Positions 60,270 to 64,000 of a stretch of DNA of 64,000 nucleotides are shown piece after piece (the stretch's first letter is position 1; the number at the start of each line of letters is the position of its first letter). The DNA comes from JAJXXT01 sp963764465 (GTDB lineage Bacteria; Pseudomonadota; Alphaproteobacteria; Acetobacterales; Acetobacteraceae). The position numbers were made by a program, and so were the translations under genes. Location: contig CAVXSO010000006.1 in the NCBI GenBank assembly GCA_963764465.1, positions 1,116,001-1,180,000 on the forward strand, written 5' to 3'. The notes under the pieces are model-generated. The model ran no database searches and was not told the origin of the DNA. It saw only the letters and a program-made list of their open reading frames with translations.

Positions 60270-61705
60270 GGCTGGTGCTCCCCGGCGCCGAGGCCGTTGT
60301 TCATTCCGTCTTCCTCCGGGGCCACGCGCCAGCGGCCGCGGCCGGCGCGCTTGGCGGCGTACATCGCCTGGTCGGCGCGGTGCATGAGGAGGTCGATGCT
60401 TTCGTCGCGGTTGGGCCAGCGGGTGGCGACGCCGATGGAGACGCCGAGGCGGACCGAGGCGTGCACGGGGGTGAGGGCCGGGACGGCGAGGCGCAGTGCC
60501 TCGGCGCGCTCCGCGGCGGTGAGGGAGTCCGCACCGTCGAGCCAGAGGGCGAACTCGTCGCCGCCGAGGCGGGCGACGAGGTCCGACGGGCGGACGGTTT
60601 CGCGCAGGAGCTCGGCGGCGGCGACGAGGGCGGCGTCGCCGGCGTCGTGACCGGCCTCGTCGTTGAGGGCCTTGAACTGGTCGAGATCGACGAAGATGAG
60701 CGTGCCGGGGAGTTCCTCGCGGTCCAGCCGCTCGGTGCGGCGGGCGATCTCGTCGAGGAAGGCGCGGCGGTTGAGCAGGCCGGTGAGCGGGTCGGTGCGG
60801 GCCTGGCGGGCCATTTCGCGCTGGATGGCCTCGTGGTCGAGGATGACGCGGACGATGCCGATCGCCGATGAGGCGAGCATCATCTCGTCGGCGTCCCAGG
60901 CGCGGCCGCCGGCCTCGCGCCAGAGGACGATGCCGGCCTGGGAGCCGAGGCCGTCGTCGCTGGGGCAGGCGAGGACGAGCTCTCCCTCCGGCGCGCGCGA
61001 CTGCACGGGAAGATGGCTGCCGGATTCCAGCAGGGTGAGCGCGGTGTGCCGGACGCGGCCGAAATCGGCGCCGAAGGCGTGCAGGACCTGCGGCTCCACG
61101 CCGTCGCCGATCATGTCCACGACGGCGCAGCCGGCGGCGCCGACGGCGGTGACGAGGGAATGCAGGGCGGCCTGCATCATGCGCGGGGCCATGACTTCCT
61201 GGCGCATGCGCCAGAGGATGTGGTCCACGACCTCGCCACGGCGGAGTGCGGCGGCCAGCGCCGCGTCGTGACGGTCCTGGGCGGTCATGTCCTGGCCGAT
61301 GCCGCGGCTGCCGACGATGTTGCCCGCGGCGTCGAACAGGGGGGCGACGGAAAAGGCGAGGCAGACGCAGGAGCCGTCGGCGCGGCGCAGCCAGGCGCGG
61401 CGGCGGCGCACGGGGGCCGCGACGCGGAACGGGTTGGCGCCGAACTCGCCGTCGGCGCGGGCGATGAGGATGTCCGCGGGCTGGCCGAGCAGGGTGGCGG
61501 CGGGCCAGCCGAGCACGACCTCCGGGTGGACGAAGGCGAAGCGGTGACGCGCGTCCGTCTCGAACGCCATGTCGGCGGCCATGGTCGCGAGGTCGCGCCA
61601 GCGCTGCCGGCTTTCGAGCAGGGCATGCGAGATCGGGGCCGGCGCCGATGGCGGCGCGGGGGGCAGCGCGGGGGGCGAGCGGGGCTCAGTCTCAATTTCG
61701 AGCAT
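60266..61705 (-). CDS. PAS-GGDEF diguanylate cyclase
   Basis: A 479-residue signalling protein. Residues ~30-150 are PAS-like (WRDLATMAADMAFETDARHR, VVLGWPAATLLGQPADILIA, GSRGIGQDMTAQDRHDAALA). Residues ~160-300 resemble a GAF-type domain, and from ~310 a GGDEF domain (RTDPLTGLLNRRAFLDEIAR, ARLGGDEFALWLDGADS, ASVRLGVSIGVATRW). The intact GGDEF site implies that it makes cyclic di-GMP. No RxxD inhibitory site four to five residues before GGDEF is obvious. It is divergent from dapD. Confidence 0.88.
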   Translation of the reverse strand: MLEIETEPRSPPALPPAPPSAPAPISHALLESRQRWRDLATMAADMAFETDARHRFAFVHPEVVLGWPAATLLGQPADILIARADGEFGANPFRVAAPVRRRRAWLRRADGSCVCLAFSVAPLFDAAGNIVGSRGIGQDMTAQDRHDAALAAALRRGEVVDHILWRMRQEVMAPRMMQAALHSLVTAVGAAGCAVVDMIGDGVEPQVLHAFGADFGRVRHTALTLLESGSHLPVQSRAPEGELVLACPSDDGLGSQAGIVLWREAGGRAWDADEMMLASSAIGIVRVILDHEAIQREMARQARTDPLTGLLNRRAFLDEIARRTERLDREELPGTLIFVDLDQFKALNDEAGHDAGDAALVAAAELLRETVRPSDLVARLGGDEFALWLDGADSLTAAERAEALRLAVPALTPVHASVRLGVSIGVATRWPNRDESIDLLMHRADQAMYAAKRAGRGRWRVAPEEDGMNNGLGAGEHQP

Positions 61706-61811
61706 GACCCGATGGAACACGAGAGCGGTGAAGAGGTGGCTAACGCGGGGCGCGTTGACTTGAAGGGCACCGCTGCGCATGGTCCGCCGCCCCTGCAGCA
61801 ACGGACCCGAC

Positions 61812-62651
61812 ATGACGGACAACGTGCTTTCCGCCACCATCGATGCGCTCTGGGAGCGCCGCGAGACGCTCTCGCCCGCGACCGCGGGGGGGGATCGCCA
61901 GGCGGTGGATGCCGCGCTGGCGCGGCTCGAGTCCGGGGAGGCGCGCGTCGCGGAGCCGAGCGATGGCGGCTGGGTGGTGCATGAATGGTTGAAGAAGGCG
62001 GTGCTGCTGTCCTTCCGCCTCAATGACAGCCGGCCGATGCCGGGCGCCGGCGGCGCGCCGGTGTGGGACAAGGTGGGCATGGCGTTCGAGGGATGGAACG
62101 ATGCGCGATTTCGCCAGCGCGGGTTCCGCGCGGTGCCGGGCGCGGTGGTGCGGCGTTCCGCCTATATCGCGCCGGGCGTCGTGCTGATGCCGAGTTTTGT
62201 CAATGTGGGCGCGTATGTCGGCGCGAACACGATGATCGATACCTGGTCCACCGTGGGATCCTGCGCGCAGGTGGGGGCGAACTGCCATATCTCCGGCGGC
62301 GTGGGGATCGGCGGCGTGCTGGAGCCGCTGCAGGCGGCGCCGGTGATCATCGAGGATGATTGCTTCATCGGCGCACGCTCCGAGGTGGCGGAAGGCGTGG
62401 TGGTGGAAAAGGGCGCGGTGCTGTCCATGGGCGTGTTCCTCGGCGCCTCCACGCGCATCATCGACCGTGCCACGGGCGAAACGTTCTACGGGCGCGTGCC
62501 GGCGTATTCCGTGGTGGTGCCGGGCGCGCTGCCGGGCAGGAAGCTGGCGGACGGGTCCGAGGGGCCGTCGCTGGCCTGCGCGGTGATCGTGAAGCGGGTG
62601 GATGCGCGGACGCGGGCGAAGACCTCGATCAACGAGCTGCTGCGGTCTTGA
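61812..62651 (+). CDS. dapD: Tetrahydrodipicolinate N-succinyltransferase
   Basis: A 279-residue left-handed beta-helix transferase, a step of lysine and meso-diaminopimelate synthesis by the succinylase route. Seen: VHEWLKKAVLLSFRLNDSRP, VVRRSAYIAPGVVLMPSFVN, VGAYVGANTMIDTWSTVGSC, GVLEPLQAAPVIIEDDCFIG and MGVFLGASTRIIDRATGE, the hexapeptide repeats. ATG 61812 gives the normal start. Two bases before dapE. Confidence 0.96.
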   Translation: MTDNVLSATIDALWERRETLSPATAGGDRQAVDAALARLESGEARVAEPSDGGWVVHEWLKKAVLLSFRLNDSRPMPGAGGAPVWDKVGMAFEGWNDARFRQRGFRAVPGAVVRRSAYIAPGVVLMPSFVNVGAYVGANTMIDTWSTVGSCAQVGANCHISGGVGIGGVLEPLQAAPVIIEDDCFIGARSEVAEGVVVEKGAVLSMGVFLGASTRIIDRATGETFYGRVPAYSVVVPGALPGRKLADGSEGPSLACAVIVKRVDARTRAKTSINELLRS

Positions 62652-62653
62652 GC

Positions 62654-63775
62654 ATGGCGGCGGCGGACCCCTTGCCGCTGGCGCAGGCGCTGATCCGCGC
62701 GCGGTCGGTGACGCCCGCGGATGGCGGGGCGCAGGCGGTGCTGGCCTCGGCGCTGGAGCGGCTGGGGTTCGCGGTGCACCGGCTGCGGTTCGGGGCGATC
62801 GAGAATCTCTATGCGCGGATTGGGGATTCCGGGCCGCACCTGTGCTTCGCGGGGCATACCGACGTGGTACCGGCGGGGGATGGGTGGAGCGCGGACCCGT
62901 TCGGGGCGGAGGTGCGCGACGGCGTGCTGTACGGGCGGGGCGCGTGCGACATGAAGGGGGCGATCGCCGCCTTCGTGGCCGCCGCCGAGATGCATCTGGC
63001 GCAAGGCGGGAAGCGCGGCTCGATCTCCCTGCTCATCACCGGGGACGAGGAAGGCGATGCCGTGGACGGCACCGTGAAGGTGCTGGCGTGGATGCGCGAG
63101 CGTAACGAGGTGCCGGATTTCTGCCTCGTCGGCGAGCCGACGAACCCCAGCACGCTCGGCGAGGTGATCAAGATCGGGCGGCGCGGCTCGCTCAACGCGC
63201 GGATCACGGTGCATGGCACGCAGGGGCATACCGCGTATCCATCCCGGGCGGACAATCCCTGCCACCGGCTGGTGGCGGCGCTGGCGGAGCTGACGGCGAA
63301 GCCGATCGATGCGGGAAGCGAACATTTCGAGCCGACGACGCTCGCGATTTCCAGCATCGACGTGGGCAATCCGGCGAGCAACGTGATCCCGGCCTCGGCG
63401 ACGGCGAGGCTCAATATCCGGTTCAACGACCTGCACTCCGGCACCTCGCTGGAGGGTTGGCTGCGCGAGGTTCTGGCGCGGCATGCGCCGCGGCATGAGC
63501 TGGTGGTTTCGGTTTCCGGCGAGAGTTTCCTGACCGCGCCGGGTGCGGCGGTGGAGAAGCTTTCGCGGGCGATCGCGGCGGCGACGGGGGTGCGGCCGAG
63601 GCTGGACACGGGCGGCGGCACGTCCGACGCGCGGTTCATCACGCGGCTTTGCCCCGTCGCCGAGTTCGGGCTGGTGGGGCAGACGATGCACAAGGCCGAC
63701 GAGTGCGTGCCGGTGGCGGAGCTGCGGGCCCTGTCCGCCGCCTATGGCGCGGTGATCGGAGCGTTCCTCGGATGA
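62654..63775 (+). CDS. dapE: Succinyl-diaminopimelate desuccinylase
   Basis: A 373-residue zinc hydrolase that follows DapD and DapC in the succinylase route. Seen: LCFAGHTDVVPAGDGWSADP (zinc His and Asp), YGRGACDMKGAIAAFVAA, LLITGDEEGDAVDGTVK (catalytic Glu), CLVGEPTNPSTLGEVIKIGR, SRADNPCHRLVAAL and GQTMHKADECVPV with the last zinc His. Complete. Its stop overlaps the next start by ATGA. Confidence 0.96.
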   Translation: MAAADPLPLAQALIRARSVTPADGGAQAVLASALERLGFAVHRLRFGAIENLYARIGDSGPHLCFAGHTDVVPAGDGWSADPFGAEVRDGVLYGRGACDMKGAIAAFVAAAEMHLAQGGKRGSISLLITGDEEGDAVDGTVKVLAWMRERNEVPDFCLVGEPTNPSTLGEVIKIGRRGSLNARITVHGTQGHTAYPSRADNPCHRLVAALAELTAKPIDAGSEHFEPTTLAISSIDVGNPASNVIPASATARLNIRFNDLHSGTSLEGWLREVLARHAPRHELVVSVSGESFLTAPGAAVEKLSRAIAAATGVRPRLDTGGGTSDARFITRLCPVAEFGLVGQTMHKADECVPVAELRALSAAYGAVIGAFLG

Positions 63776-64000
63776 TGCCGCAACCCGGCATGGCGCCACG
63801 CCGGCGCTTCGGGATCGCGGGCGGGATGCTGCGGCTGGCGCTGTTCCGCGCCGAGGGGATGGCGGGATTCCCCGACAGCACGCAGGGTTTCCTCAACAGC
63901 TTCGCGCCGATGGTGGCGTTGACGCTGGTGGGCGCGTTCCTGGTGGCGATGGGCGGCGAGCTGGGGCTGGCGCTGGAATCGCTGAGCAGCACCATCGTCG
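63772..64000 (+). CDS. Membrane protein of unknown function, N-terminal part
   Basis: A frame open to the window edge, 76 residues seen. Residues ~45-65 (APMVALTLVGAFLVAMGGEL) form one hydrophobic helix after a polar, Arg-rich start with FPDSTQGFLNSF. Not recognised. The ATG at 63772 (or 63775) overlaps the dapE stop, so it is coupled to dapE. The function cannot be judged from this part. Confidence 0.6.
   Translation, partial: MMPQPGMAPRRRFGIAGGMLRLALFRAEGMAGFPDSTQGFLNSFAPMVALTLVGAFLVAMGGELGLALESLSSTIV

Overview
The window is about 70% GC and reads as the chromosome of an alphaproteobacterium, most likely a member of the Acetobacteraceae (Rhodospirillales). The support is inferential: a Hint_2-type Hint-domain protein, a DUF2336 protein beside a GGDEF protein, a SUF operon of the form Rrf2-sufB-sufC-sufD-sufS-sufU-sufT-sufA, and the order rpmH-rnpA-yidD-yidC-engB-argB followed further on by dapD-dapE. 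No rRNA, tRNA, transposase or CRISPR array was found by eye.

Layout. 0-7.8 kb is a tripartite RND efflux operon (outer-membrane factor tail, membrane fusion protein, two different RND pumps in the MdtABC pattern). 7.7-12.6 kb has a small secreted Pro/Tyr-rich protein, a DEAD-box helicase with unusual low-complexity ends, glutaryl-CoA dehydrogenase and a TrmA/RlmD-type RNA methyltransferase. 12.6-19.7 kb is the iron-sulfur (SUF) operon on the minus strand, with nearly every gene overlapping the next. 19.8-28.9 kb is a set of metabolic genes (hydrolases, SDR, Ldh, NUDIX, gmhA, nitronate monooxygenase, D-amino-acid-type PLP enzyme, metallo-hydrolase, P1 peptidase).

29-39 kb carries the rod-shape locus mreB / mreC-mreD-mrdA-rodA, with a Hint-domain gene lying between mreB and mreC. 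Upstream are a frameshifted PEP-CTERM gene and a frameshifted acetyltransferase. 38.8-45.5 kb is accessory: a chimeric WYL-regulator/GST-tail gene, a TauE exporter, a five-copy 15-bp tandem repeat, a dienelactone hydrolase, an arsenic operon (arsR-arsM-arsC-acr3) with a clearly readable promoter/operator, and next to it a low-GC, frameshifted Shedu (SduA/DUF4263) anti-phage nuclease gene. 45.7-49.6 kb has a methyltransferase, a patatin-like phospholipase, and a flavin disulfide reductase coupled to a TVP38-type membrane protein.

49.7-64 kb is the ribosome / membrane-insertion / lysine-arginine block (rpmH, rnpA, yidD, yidC, engB, argB ... dapD, dapE). It is separated between argB and dapD by about 7.8 kb holding glycosyltransferases, a flippase, a DUF2336 protein and a PAS-GGDEF protein. 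Two of the glycan genes are broken.

A recurring theme is single-base frameshifts, mostly in short homopolymer runs. By my reading there are about 18, in six genes (PEP-CTERM, GNAT, rodA, Shedu, a glycosyltransferase, a flippase), while the long core operons read cleanly. Either these are real decaying accessory genes or the assembly has local homopolymer errors; rodA, normally essential in rods, argues for at least some error.
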